Shown: positions 50,061 through 58,250 of the stretch, piece by piece | How the letters are laid out: each line of letters starts with the position of its first letter | How positions within the stretch are numbered: the stretch's first letter is position 1 | DNA from: Streptomyces achromogenes | GTDB lineage: Bacteria > Actinomycetota > Actinomycetes > Streptomycetales > Streptomycetaceae | DNA: 64,000 nt | Direction of reading: 5' to 3' | NCBI RefSeq assembly: GCF_030816715.1 | Contig: NZ_JAUSYH010000001.1 | Span: 4,898,001 to 4,962,000 of the forward strand | Made by a program: the position numbers and the translations under genes | The notes under the pieces: generated by a model | Told to the model about the DNA's origin: nothing | The model's input: only the letters and a program-made list of their open reading frames with translations | Databases searched by the model: none

Positions 50061-50377
50061 GCGAGGCACTCCCGGGATTCGCGGTCGTTGCGATGCAGCG
50101 GTGGCGCGGGACCATGGTTTCTGATGCGCACTGCGGATGCAAGGGCAGATGCACGTGCACGTGACCGAAATGGACCCGCCCGTACCGCTTCTTGGCCATT
50201 TTTTCCGCCAACTTCTCTCCCATCACCGCCACTTCTCTTGCTTTCTCCTCACTCTTCCTTCGCATCGCTCTGTGCGTATGCTTTTGGTTCGTTCCATCTC
50301 TGTAATCGGACGAGTACTGCTCGAAGTGTTTTAGTGGCAGACTGCGGCCCCTAGGACGGCTGGGGAGGCTGGCGAAC
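50061..50377. promoter_or_regulatory. AT-richer divergent control region of the ATPase and XRE genes
   Basis: This 317-base gap contains no gene. It holds the second 17-bp element (50145-50161) and, from about 50195 to 50270, a pyrimidine-rich tract (TTTTTTCC, TTCTCTCC, CTTCTCTTGC...). Its composition is clearly lower in GC than the genes on both sides, as expected for promoters. Confidence 0.5.
50145..50161. promoter_or_regulatory. Shared 17-bp element, copy 2 (upstream of ATPase/XRE)
   Basis: GCAGATGCACGTGCACG is the exact reverse complement of 49091-49107. It sits 85 bases before the ATPase start and about 217 before the XRE start. Confidence 0.6.
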
Positions 50378-51238
50378 GTGAGCGCGGGAGAGCCCGGATC
50401 GGTGGTGCGGCGGATGCTGCTCGGCTCGCAACTACGACGGCTGCGTGAGGCCCGCGGCGTCACGCGCGAGGCGGCGGGATACTCGATCAGGGCGTCGGAG
50501 TCGAAGATCAGCCGGATGGAACTGGGCCGGGTGAGCTTCAAGACCCGTGACGTGGAAGACCTGCTGACGCTGTACGGCATCACGGACGACGCGGAGCGCC
50601 ACGCGCTCGTCGGCCTCGCCCGGGAGGCCAACGTGGCCGGATGGTGGCACAGCTACTCGGACGTGCTGCCCAACTGGTTCCCCACCTATGTCGGCCTGGA
50701 GGGCGCGGCCGCCCTGATCCGCGTGTACGAGGTGCAGTTCGTGCACGGTCTGCTGCAGACCGAGGCGTACGCGCACGCGGTCGTCAGCCGTGGCATGCGG
50801 GGCGCGAGCGCAGCCGACATCGACCGGCGCGTGGCACTGCGCCTGGAGCGCCAGAAGTACCTCGTCGCCGAGAACGCCCCCGACTTCCACATCGTCCTCG
50901 ACGAGGCCGCGCTGCGCCGGCCGTACGGCGACCGCGAGGTGATGCGCGGGCAGCTCCAGCATCTGATCGACGTCTCCGAGCGGCCCAACGTCCGGTTGCA
51001 GGTGATGCCGTTCAGCTTCGGCGGGCACGCCGGCGAGTCCGGGGCCTTCACCATCCTGAGCTTCCCCGAGTCCGACCTGTCGGACGTGGTCTACCTGGAG
51101 CAGCTCACCAGCGCCCTCTACCTGGACAAGCGCGAGGACGTCGCACAGTACGAACTCGCCCTGAAGGAACTGCAACAGGACAGTCCCGGACCGGACGAGA
51201 GCCGGGACCTGCTCCGTGGCCTGATCCAGCTCTCCTGA
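50378..51238 (+). CDS. XRE-family regulator with DUF5753 domain
   Basis: 286 aa. N-terminal helix-turn-helix (LGSQLRRLREARGVTREAAG, ESKISRMELGRVSFKTRDVE), then the DUF5753 sensor domain (EGAAALIRVYEVQFVHGLLQ, IVLDEAALRRPYGDREVMR, RPNVRLQVMPFSFGGHAGES). WhiJ/AbaA-type transcription factor whose activity is set by DUF397 partners. GTG 50378 with GGGGAGG upstream. Confidence 0.9.
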   Translation: MSAGEPGSVVRRMLLGSQLRRLREARGVTREAAGYSIRASESKISRMELGRVSFKTRDVEDLLTLYGITDDAERHALVGLAREANVAGWWHSYSDVLPNWFPTYVGLEGAAALIRVYEVQFVHGLLQTEAYAHAVVSRGMRGASAADIDRRVALRLERQKYLVAENAPDFHIVLDEAALRRPYGDREVMRGQLQHLIDVSERPNVRLQVMPFSFGGHAGESGAFTILSFPESDLSDVVYLEQLTSALYLDKREDVAQYELALKELQQDSPGPDESRDLLRGLIQLS

Positions 51239-51373
51239 CCCCGCGGCCTCGGGGATTCCCCCACAGGCTTCGGTAAACCCTTCAACTCCCTTGAAACACC
51301 CGTACGATGACGTGTGATCAGATCGTGACGCCGATCGGTCACAGCCGTTCGCAGCAGGGGATCGAGGGAGCGC

Positions 51374-52837
51374 ATGTCGTCGTCCTACTTCACCGACCTG
51401 GCCCAGCAGTACATCGACGGTAAGTGGCGTCCGGGGACAGGCTCCTGGGACATCATCGACTTCAACCCCTACGACGGGGAGAAGCTCGCCTCGATCACCA
51501 TCGCCACCGTCGACGAGGTCGACGAGGCCTACCGGGCCGCCGCCCGCGCGCAGCGGCCGTGGGCCGCCACCAACGCCTACGCCCGCCGCACGGTGTTCGA
51601 GAACGTGCTGCGGCTGGTCGAGGAGCGCGAGGCGGAGATCAGCGAGATCCTCGTCGCCGAGGCCGGCGGCACCTTCGGCAAGGCCGCCTTCGAGCTCCAC
51701 CTCGCCAAGGAGTTCCTGCGCGAGTCGATCCACCTGTCGCTGCGCCCCGAGGGCCGCATCCTCCCCTCGCCCGTCGACGGCAAGGAGAACCGCGTCTACC
51801 GCGAGCCGGTCGGCGTGGTCGCGGTGATCAGCCCCTTCAACGTGCCGTTCCTGCTGTCGTTGAAGTCCGTCGCCCCCGCGCTGGCCCTCGGCAACTCCGT
51901 GGTGCTCAAGCCGCACCAGAACACCCCGGTCTCCGGCGGCACCGTGATCGCCAAGCTGTTCGAGGACGCCGGTCTCCCCCCGGGCCTGCTGAACGTCGTG
52001 GTGACCGACATCGCCGAGATCGGCGACGCCTTCCTGGAGCACCCGGTCCCGCGGGTCATCTCCTTCACCGGCTCCGACAAGGTCGGCCGGCACGTCGCGA
52101 CGGTCGCCGCCTCGCACTTCAAGCGGTCCGTCATCGAACTCGGCGGCAACAGCGCCTTCGTCGTCCTCGACGACGCCGACGTGGACTACGCGGTGGACGC
52201 GGCCGTCTTCAGCCGTTTCGTCCACCAGGGCCAGGTCTGCATGGCCGCCAACCGCATCCTGGTCGACCGCTCGCTCGCCGACGAGTTCACCGAGAAGTTC
52301 GTCGCCAAGGTGAGGACGCTGAAGGCCGGCGACCCGCGCGACCCGCAGACCCTCATCGGCCCCGTCATCAACTCCCAGCAGGCGGAGGCTGTTTCCGGCG
52401 CGGTCGCGCAGGCGATCGCCGAGGGCGCGACCGCCCTGCTGCACGGAGCGACCACCGACAACCTCGTCGAGCCGTCCGTCCTCGCCGATCTGCCGCTCGA
52501 CTCCGCCCTGCTCCAGCAGGAGGTCTTCGGTCCGGTCGCCTTCATCAACACCTTCGACGGCGAGGCGGAGGCCCTGCGCATCGCCAACGACACGCCGTAC
52601 GGCCTGAGCGGCGCCGTCCACACCCGTGACATCGAGCGCGGGGTCGCCTTCGCCAAGCAGGTCGTGACCGGCATGTTCCACGTCAACGACGCCACCGTGC
52701 ACGACGAGCCGATCGTCCCGTTCGGGGGCGAGAAGAACTCCGGTGTCGGCCGGCTCAACGGCGAAAGCACCCTGGAGTCCTTCACCACCACCAAGTGGAT
52801 CTCGGTCCAGCACGGCCGCAGCGGCTTCCCCTTCTAG
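51374..52837 (+). CDS. Aldehyde dehydrogenase (NAD(P)-dependent)
   Basis: 487-aa ALDH superfamily enzyme. Catalytic Cys289 in GQVCMAANR and Glu255 in VIELGGNSAF; proton-relay Asn in ISPFNVPFLLS; C-terminal PFGGEKNSGVGRLNGE. It resembles benzaldehyde/vanillin-type dehydrogenases. ATG 51374 behind GAGGGAG. It is transcribed alone; substrate not predicted with confidence. Confidence 0.92.
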   Translation: MSSSYFTDLAQQYIDGKWRPGTGSWDIIDFNPYDGEKLASITIATVDEVDEAYRAAARAQRPWAATNAYARRTVFENVLRLVEEREAEISEILVAEAGGTFGKAAFELHLAKEFLRESIHLSLRPEGRILPSPVDGKENRVYREPVGVVAVISPFNVPFLLSLKSVAPALALGNSVVLKPHQNTPVSGGTVIAKLFEDAGLPPGLLNVVVTDIAEIGDAFLEHPVPRVISFTGSDKVGRHVATVAASHFKRSVIELGGNSAFVVLDDADVDYAVDAAVFSRFVHQGQVCMAANRILVDRSLADEFTEKFVAKVRTLKAGDPRDPQTLIGPVINSQQAEAVSGAVAQAIAEGATALLHGATTDNLVEPSVLADLPLDSALLQQEVFGPVAFINTFDGEAEALRIANDTPYGLSGAVHTRDIERGVAFAKQVVTGMFHVNDATVHDEPIVPFGGEKNSGVGRLNGESTLESFTTTKWISVQHGRSGFPF

Positions 52838-52909
52838 GTCCGCACCGGGCGGGTGGCTGTCCGGGTCGCCCCGTGGGGGCGCCCGGAGGCCACGCCCTAA
52901 CCTGGGCGC

Positions 52910-53551
52910 ATGTCAGCGATCCGTCTCCTCGTCCTGGGCGCCGTGCGCCAGCACGGGCGGGCCCACGGCTACCAGGTGCGCAGCGACCTGGAGTACTGGG
53001 GCGCCCACGAGTGGTCCAACGCCAAGCCGGGCTCGATCTACCACGCCCTGAAGCAGATGGCGAAGCAGGGCCTGCTGCGTGAGCACGAGACGGCCCCGTC
53101 CACCGCGGGCGGCCCGCCGCGCACCGAGTACGAGGTCACCGACGCGGGTGTCGAGGAGTACTTCCGGCTGCTGCGCGAGGCGCTGGTCTCCCACGACCAG
53201 AAGACGGACGTGAAGTCGGCCGCCATCGGCTTCGTGGTGGACCTCCCGCGTGCCGAGGCCGTCTCGCTCCTGGAGGAGCGCGTGCGCGGCATCGACGCGT
53301 GGCGCTCGGCCGTCACCGAGCACTACGTCCCCGAGGGAGGCCCCGGTCAGCTGGGTCACATCGGCGAGATCATGAACCTCTGGGTCCACACGGCCGACGC
53401 CGAGGCGGAGTGGGCCCGCGGCCTGATCGCGCGGATCGAGGGCGGGGCGTACACCTTCGCGGGTGAGGGCGAGCCGTTCGTCGGCGTGCTCGCGCCGGGC
53501 GAGGAGAACCCGTACGCGACGAGGGAGCGGCATCCCGGGGATTGGCGCTAA
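52910..53551 (+). CDS. PadR-family transcriptional regulator
   Basis: 213 aa. Winged-helix PadR N-terminus (LVLGAVRQHGRAHGYQVRSD, KPGSIYHALKQMAKQGLL, TEYEVTDAGVEEYFRLL) and a helical C-terminal dimerisation domain with many acidic residues. A TAACCT sequence 7 bases before ATG 52910 and no ribosome site suggest a leaderless mRNA. It lies just before an ABC exporter whose promoter has two TCAAGTTTGA boxes, so it probably represses that exporter. Confidence 0.92.
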   Translation: MSAIRLLVLGAVRQHGRAHGYQVRSDLEYWGAHEWSNAKPGSIYHALKQMAKQGLLREHETAPSTAGGPPRTEYEVTDAGVEEYFRLLREALVSHDQKTDVKSAAIGFVVDLPRAEAVSLLEERVRGIDAWRSAVTEHYVPEGGPGQLGHIGEIMNLWVHTADAEAEWARGLIARIEGGAYTFAGEGEPFVGVLAPGEENPYATRERHPGDWR

Positions 53552-53610
53552 TCAAGTTTGACGAATGACAAGGGGCGCGTTACCTTCCCTCTGATAGTCA
53601 AGTTTGACTA
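53552..53610. promoter_or_regulatory. Two PadR-type operator boxes before the ABC exporter
   Basis: TCAAGTTTGA occurs at 53552-53561 and again at 53598-53607; the second sits in the perfect palindrome TAGTCAA GT TTGACTA (53595-53610). The spacing of 46 bases is between four and five helical turns. Likely bound by the upstream PadR protein. Confidence 0.7.
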
Positions 53611-53630
53611 ATTGAGAAGTGGGGGCTTCC

Positions 53631-54614
53631 ATGGCCGACACGGCGATCACCGTCGACGGCGTCCACAAGAGGTACGGGGAGACACGCGCGCTGGACGGGC
53701 TCGACCTCACGGTGGCCCGCGGCACCGTGCAGGGGGTGCTCGGACCGAACGGCGCGGGCAAGACGACCCTGGTCAGAATCCTGTCGACGCTGCTGCGACC
53801 GGACGCCGGACGCGTCGAGGTGGCCGGCCACGACGTCCAGGCCGAGGCCCGGGAGGTCCGCCGGCGCATCGGCCTGCTCGGCCAGCACGCCGCCCTCGAC
53901 GAGGAACTGGACGGCCGGCAGAACCTGGAGCTGTTCGGACGCCTCCACCATCTGGGCGCCCGCCACGCGCGCGTGCGCGCCGCCGAACTCCTCGAACGCT
54001 TCGGCCTCGCCGACGCCGGCCGCAAACCGGTCCGCTCCTACAGCGGAGGCATGCGGCGCCGGCTGGACCTCGCCGCCTCCCTCATCGGCGGCCGGCACGG
54101 CGCCGACCCCGAGGTGCTCTTCCTGGACGAGCCGACCACCGGGCTCGACCCGCGCGGGCGCGCCGAGGTCTGGTCCGCGGTCCGCTCGCTGGTCGGCGGC
54201 GGGACGACGGTGGTGCTCACCACCCAGTACCTGGAGGAGGCCGACCAGCTGGCCGACCGCATCTGCGTCGTCGACCGCGGCCGGGTGATCGCCGACGGCA
54301 CGGCGGACGAGCTCAAGGCGCTGACGGGCGGCGACCGCATCGACGTCGTCCTGCGCGACGGGGGCCTCCTGGGGGCGGCGGTCGCCCTGCTGCCCCTGCC
54401 GAAGGAGGACGTCACCGTCGACACCGACCGGCGGCTGCTCAGCGCACCCGTCACCGACCGCATGGCCGCGCTCTTCGCCGTCGTCCGCGCGCTGGAGGAG
54501 GCCGGCGTCGAGGCGGAGGACGTGGCCCTGCGCCGCCCCACGCTGGACGAGGCCTTCCTGCACCTGACCGGGCGCGTGGACGGCGCGGACGACCTTGCGA
54601 AGGAGGCCGTGTGA
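53631..54614 (+). CDS. ABC exporter ATPase (DrrA-like)
   Basis: 327 aa. Walker A GPNGAGKTT (residues 38-46), Q-loop LGQHAALDEELDGRQN, signature YSGGMRRRLDLAASL, Walker B LFLDEPTTGLDP, and the long DrrA-type C-terminal extension. It drives a drug or lipid exporter with the permease that overlaps it by four bases (GTGA). The permease and upstream PadR box imply induction by a toxic substrate. Confidence 0.95.
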   Translation: MADTAITVDGVHKRYGETRALDGLDLTVARGTVQGVLGPNGAGKTTLVRILSTLLRPDAGRVEVAGHDVQAEAREVRRRIGLLGQHAALDEELDGRQNLELFGRLHHLGARHARVRAAELLERFGLADAGRKPVRSYSGGMRRRLDLAASLIGGRHGADPEVLFLDEPTTGLDPRGRAEVWSAVRSLVGGGTTVVLTTQYLEEADQLADRICVVDRGRVIADGTADELKALTGGDRIDVVLRDGGLLGAAVALLPLPKEDVTVDTDRRLLSAPVTDRMAALFAVVRALEEAGVEAEDVALRRPTLDEAFLHLTGRVDGADDLAKEAV

Positions 54615-55378
54615 GCGGCTACGCGTACGCGCTGACCGACTGCTGGACCATGACCCGCCGCGAACTCGCCCACTGGGCACGCCGGCCGGGCCGGCTGGCC
54701 GTCGGGTTCGTCTTCCCGGTGATGCTGCTGCTGATGTTCGGCTACCTGATCGGCGGCGGCCGCGGGGTCGGCGGCGCCTACCTCGACTACCTGATGCCCG
54801 GCATGCTCGCGCTCACCATGGCCTTCGGCCTGGAGGGCACGATGGTCGCCGTCACCCAGGACCTCGACAAGGGCGTCGTGGACCGCTTCCGCGCGATGCC
54901 GATGGCCGACGGCGCGGTTCTGGTGGGCCGCTCGGCGGCCGACATGCTCCAGTCGGCCGTGAGCGTGGCCGTGCTGATCGCCGTCGGTCTGGCGCTCGGC
55001 TGGCGGCCCCAGGGCGGACCGGGCCCCTTCCTGGGCGCGCTGGGCCTCCTCCTCCTGTTCCGCTTCGCGATGCTGTGGGTCGGCATCCACCTGGCGCTGG
55101 TGGCAGGGAGGCCGGAGATGGTGCAGACCGTGCAGATCCTCGTCTGGCCGATCGGCTTCCTGTCCAACGCCCTCGCCGCGCCCACGTCCATGCCCGACTG
55201 GCTGGGCACGGCCGTCGAATGGAACCCGATGTCCCGGACGGCGACGGCGGTGCGCGACCTGTTCGGCGGCGCGGGCGCGGACCCCGCCCACGTGTGGCCG
55301 GCCGTGGGCTGGCCGCTGGCCCTGCTCGCGGTCTTCTTCCCGCTGGCCGTACGGAAGTTCAGCCGCATGAGCCGCTGA
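54611..55378 (+). CDS. ABC-2 type exporter permease (DrrB-like)
   Basis: 255-aa integral membrane protein with six predicted helices: GFVFPVMLLLMFGYLIGGG, MPGMLALTMAFGLEG, SVSVAVLIAVGLALGW, GLLLLFRFAMLWVGIHLALV, QILVWPIGFLSNALAAP, WPLALLAVFFPLAV. The ABC-2 signature region (FLSNALAAPTSMPDWLGTAV, NPMSRTATAVRDLF) is clear. GTG 54611 overlaps the ATPase stop. Confidence 0.93.
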   Translation: MSGYAYALTDCWTMTRRELAHWARRPGRLAVGFVFPVMLLLMFGYLIGGGRGVGGAYLDYLMPGMLALTMAFGLEGTMVAVTQDLDKGVVDRFRAMPMADGAVLVGRSAADMLQSAVSVAVLIAVGLALGWRPQGGPGPFLGALGLLLLFRFAMLWVGIHLALVAGRPEMVQTVQILVWPIGFLSNALAAPTSMPDWLGTAVEWNPMSRTATAVRDLFGGAGADPAHVWPAVGWPLALLAVFFPLAVRKFSRMSR

Positions 55379-55399
55379 GGGCCGCTGCCGGAGCCCGGT

Positions 55400-55427
55400 C
55401 GCCGCGGTCTTCTCCGTGTCCGCGGCG
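55400..55427. terminator. Hairpin between the exporter and ClC genes
   Basis: CGCCGCGG and CCGCGGCG with a 12-base loop between convergent genes. Confidence 0.45.
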
Positions 55428-55457
55428 CCGAGTGCTCGCCGAGCGACCCGCGGGGTG

Positions 55458-56741
55458 TCAGCGGACCGGGGTCCCGTCCGCGCGCAGCTGCATCTGCGGC
55501 CGCCCCGTCACCAGCAGCCAGGCCGGCAGCGAGGCGATGCAGAGCAGGGCGATGATCGAGGGCGAGGAGACCAGGACGGCGGCGACGAAAAGGCTCACCC
55601 AGCCCTGCCGGGTGATGGCCAGGAGGATGCCCAGCACCCCCGTGGCCACGCCCACCGCGGGATGGACGCCCGGCACGAGCGCGTGGGCGGTGAGACCGAG
55701 GGCGGAGCCCACGAACACGGCCGGGAAGATCCGCCCGCCCCGGAAGCCGGAGGTCGCGGCGACCACCAGCGCGGCCATCTTCACCGCCGTCATCGTGGCG
55801 AACTGGCCGGCCGTCCAGCCGTCGGGGTCGGCGGCGAGCTCCGCGACCTCGTCCAGCCCCTTGAAGAGCGTCAGATGGCCGCCCAGGGCCGCCAGCAGGC
55901 CCAGCACGACCCCTCCGGCCGGGAGAATCAGCATGGGGTGCCGCAGCCGCGCGAAGGCGCCGTGGACGTACGGGAAGGCGTAGACGCCGCACAGGCCGAG
56001 CAGCGCGCCCGCCGACGCGACCACCGTCGCCGCCAGCAGGTCGGCCCACCCGGGCTGTCCGAACGGCGGCAGGTGCATGTCGAAGCTCGGATCGGCCACC
56101 AGGGTGGTCGTCATCGCTCCGGCCGCGGCGGCGACCAAAGGGGTGAAGACGCTGTCCCACAACGGCCCCTTGGTCTGCCGCCCCGCCAGCGCCTCGGAGA
56201 TCAGCAGCGCCGCCGCCACCGGCGTGCCGAAGAGCGCGCCGATGGTCGCCGCCTCCGCGAGCATCACCCACACCGCGCCCGGCGCGGTCGGCCGGAAACG
56301 GTGGCCCAGCCAGAAGACGACCGCCACGTTGACCGCGATGATCGGGTTCTCCGGGCCCAGGCTGGGCCCGCCCGCCAGCATCAGCGCCGTCGCCACCAGC
56401 AGCCCGGGGAGAACCGCCGGCGGCAGCACGCGCGCGTCCAGCCCCATCGTGGCCGGGTCGGGACCGGCGTGCCCCGGCGCCTTCCACACCACCAGCCCCA
56501 CCAGCACGCCCGTCATGGTGAGCATGACCATCATCCAGAGCACGGAGTACCGGCCCACGCCCAGCGCGTCCGGAAGGTTCTGCCACAGCACGTGCTGGAG
56601 CTGGTCGGCCGCCCCTTCCACCAGCAGGAGCACCAGGCTCGCCAGCACGCCGATGGCGAGGGCGGGCAGGATCGACGGCAGCAGGGTGCGTGCCGGGGTC
56701 GCCGGGGCGCTGGGCGGCTGCTGTGCGGGGTCCTGGGCCAC
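55458..56741 (-). CDS. ClC-family chloride channel/antiporter-like protein
   Basis: 427 aa, about ten to twelve membrane segments. ClC landmarks are altered: GGPSLGPENPIIAVN stands for the GxGxP/GREGP filter region, and SGFRGGRIFPAVFVGSALG for the GxFxP region. The catalytic gating Glu is possibly E in GPEN. GTG 56741 is chosen because the longer frame to 56846 runs into the tipA operator; its ribosome site is weak. Probably an ion channel of unknown selectivity. Confidence 0.8.
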   Translation of the reverse strand: MAQDPAQQPPSAPATPARTLLPSILPALAIGVLASLVLLLVEGAADQLQHVLWQNLPDALGVGRYSVLWMMVMLTMTGVLVGLVVWKAPGHAGPDPATMGLDARVLPPAVLPGLLVATALMLAGGPSLGPENPIIAVNVAVVFWLGHRFRPTAPGAVWVMLAEAATIGALFGTPVAAALLISEALAGRQTKGPLWDSVFTPLVAAAAGAMTTTLVADPSFDMHLPPFGQPGWADLLAATVVASAGALLGLCGVYAFPYVHGAFARLRHPMLILPAGGVVLGLLAALGGHLTLFKGLDEVAELAADPDGWTAGQFATMTAVKMAALVVAATSGFRGGRIFPAVFVGSALGLTAHALVPGVHPAVGVATGVLGILLAITRQGWVSLFVAAVLVSSPSIIALLCIASLPAWLLVTGRPQMQLRADGTPVR

Positions 56742-56845
56742 GGGCTCACGATAAGCGGGCAAGACAGGCAAAGCGGACGCGACATTCGGACGGCGGCAGA
56801 CGAGGAGCGATCCGGGGAGGGATCCGGGGAGGGAACCGCCTTGCA

Positions 56846-56862
56846 CCTCACGCGGCGTGAGG
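56846..56862. promoter_or_regulatory. TipA operator, tipA promoter
   Basis: CCTCACG CGG CGTGAGG, a 7-bp perfect inverted repeat preceded by TTGCAC (56841-56846). It matches the well-known thiostrepton-inducible tipA promoter (TTGCACCTCACG...CGTGAGG) as I recall it, and lies 40 bases before the tipA start. Confidence 0.85.
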
Positions 56863-56901
56863 ACGCACCGTGGAGCGCGTACCGAGAAGGGAGCGGACGA
56901 A

Positions 56902-57666
56902 GTGAGCTACTCCGTCGGACAGGTCGCCGGATTCGCCGGTGTCACGGTGCGCACGCTGCACCACTACGACGACATCGGCCTGCTCGTCCCCGGCGGGCGC
57001 AGCCACGCGGGACACCGGCGCTACGACGAGACCGACCTCGACCGGCTGCAGCAGATCCTGTTCTACCGCGAGCTCGGCTTCCCGCTCGAGGAGGTCGCGG
57101 CCCTGCTCGACGACCCGGCGGCCGACCCGCGCGCGCACCTGCGCCGCCAGCACGAACTGCTGACCGCCCGGATCGAGAAGCTGCAGAAGATGGCCGAGGC
57201 CGTGGAACACGCCATGGAGGCGAAGAAGATGGGCATCAACCTCACGCCCGAGGAGCGGTTCGAGGTCTTCGGCGACAAGGACCCGGAACAGTACGCGGAG
57301 GAGGCGGAGCAGCGCTGGGGCGGCACCGACGCCTACGCCGAGTCGCAGCGCCGGGCCGCGGGTTACACCAAGGAGGACTGGAAACGCGTCCGCGCCGAGG
57401 TCGACGACTGGAGCGAGCGCTACGCGGCGCTGATGGACGCGGGGGAGGGGCCCGCCGGCGAGGCGGCCATGGACATGGCCGAGGAACACCGGCGGCACAT
57501 CACCGCCTGGTACTACGACTGCCCCTACGAGATGCACGTGTGCCTGGGCGAGATGTACGTCGCCGACGAGCGCTTCAAGGCGTACTACGACTCGATGCGC
57601 CCGGGGCTCGCCGCGCACCTCCGGGAGGCGATCACGGCGAACGCGGCACGGCACACGGCGGCGTAG
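56902..57666 (+). CDS. tipA: TipA, MerR-family thiopeptide-responsive activator
   Basis: 254 aa. MerR DNA-binding part (SYSVGQVAGFAGVTVRTLHH, SHAGHRRYDETDLDRLQQIL, FPLEEVAALLDD), a coiled coil to about residue 110, and the TipAS antibiotic-binding domain (GINLTPEERFEVFGD, SYTKED-like GYTKEDWKRV, YYDCPYEMHVCLGEMYVADE). The Cys region that binds thiostrepton in S. lividans TipA is kept. GTG 56902 behind GGGAG; internal starts for TipAS are likely. Its self-controlled promoter is at 56841-56862. Confidence 0.95.
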   Translation: MSYSVGQVAGFAGVTVRTLHHYDDIGLLVPGGRSHAGHRRYDETDLDRLQQILFYRELGFPLEEVAALLDDPAADPRAHLRRQHELLTARIEKLQKMAEAVEHAMEAKKMGINLTPEERFEVFGDKDPEQYAEEAEQRWGGTDAYAESQRRAAGYTKEDWKRVRAEVDDWSERYAALMDAGEGPAGEAAMDMAEEHRRHITAWYYDCPYEMHVCLGEMYVADERFKAYYDSMRPGLAAHLREAITANAARHTAA

Positions 57667-57692
57667 GACCGGCCGGGGAGGCCGCCGGTCCT
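57665..57692. terminator. Hairpin overlapping the tipA stop
   Basis: AGGACCGGC and GCCGGTCCT with a 10-base loop, between convergent tipA and ybjQ-like genes. Confidence 0.5.
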
Positions 57693-57746
57693 GGTCAGGG
57701 ACGGCCGCCGGTCCCGGCGGGGAGGCCCGTCGGTCCCGGCCCGGGG

Positions 57747-58112
57747 TCACTCCCGGGCCAGGACCACCGCCGTCCCGTAGGCGCACACCTCGGTGCCCAC
57801 GTCGGCCGCCTCCGTCACGTCGAAGCGGAACGCCAGCACGCCGTTGGCGCCCCGCGCGCGTGCCTGCTCGACGAGCCGTTCCATGGCCTGGTTGCGGGTT
57901 TCCACGAGGGTCTTCGTCAACCCCTTGAGCTCGCCGCCGATCATCGACTTCAGGCCCGCGCCGATCTGGCTGCCCAGGTGCCGGGAGCGCACCGTCAGCC
58001 CGAAGACCTCGCCGATGACCTGCTGCACCCGGAAGCCGGGCACGTCGTTCGTGGTGACGACCAGTACGTCCGGCTCGGGCCCCTGCCCGCCGCCGTAATC
58101 ATCGATGCCCAT
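57747..58112 (-). CDS. YbjQ/UPF0145 (heavy-metal-binding domain) family protein
   Basis: 121 aa. YbjQ features: VLVVTTNDVPGFRVQQVIGE, GLTVRSRHLGSQIGAGLKSM, RNQAMERLVEQARARGANGV and a beta-rich end. A small soluble protein that forms pentamers in relatives; function unknown. ATG 58112 is chosen over a longer frame because the preceding residues are non-conserved; the ribosome site is weak. Confidence 0.85.
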   Translation of the reverse strand: MGIDDYGGGQGPEPDVLVVTTNDVPGFRVQQVIGEVFGLTVRSRHLGSQIGAGLKSMIGGELKGLTKTLVETRNQAMERLVEQARARGANGVLAFRFDVTEAADVGTEVCAYGTAVVLARE

Positions 58113-58250
58113 GTTCACAGGTTTGACCAAGGAGGGGCACAGTGCATCCTGGGGGAGCCCCTGGGAACCTGGTCCCGCGGCGCCGCGTTGATAGCTTTGG
58201 GCGGCCAGGTCGCCCACCGACCGCCTTCACCCCTCAGGAGCCCGGAACCC

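Noticed and set aside
55416..58250. Long plus-strand frame joined in front of dedA
   Set aside because: It runs opposite the ClC gene and across tipA in another frame; only the part from 58251 is DedA.
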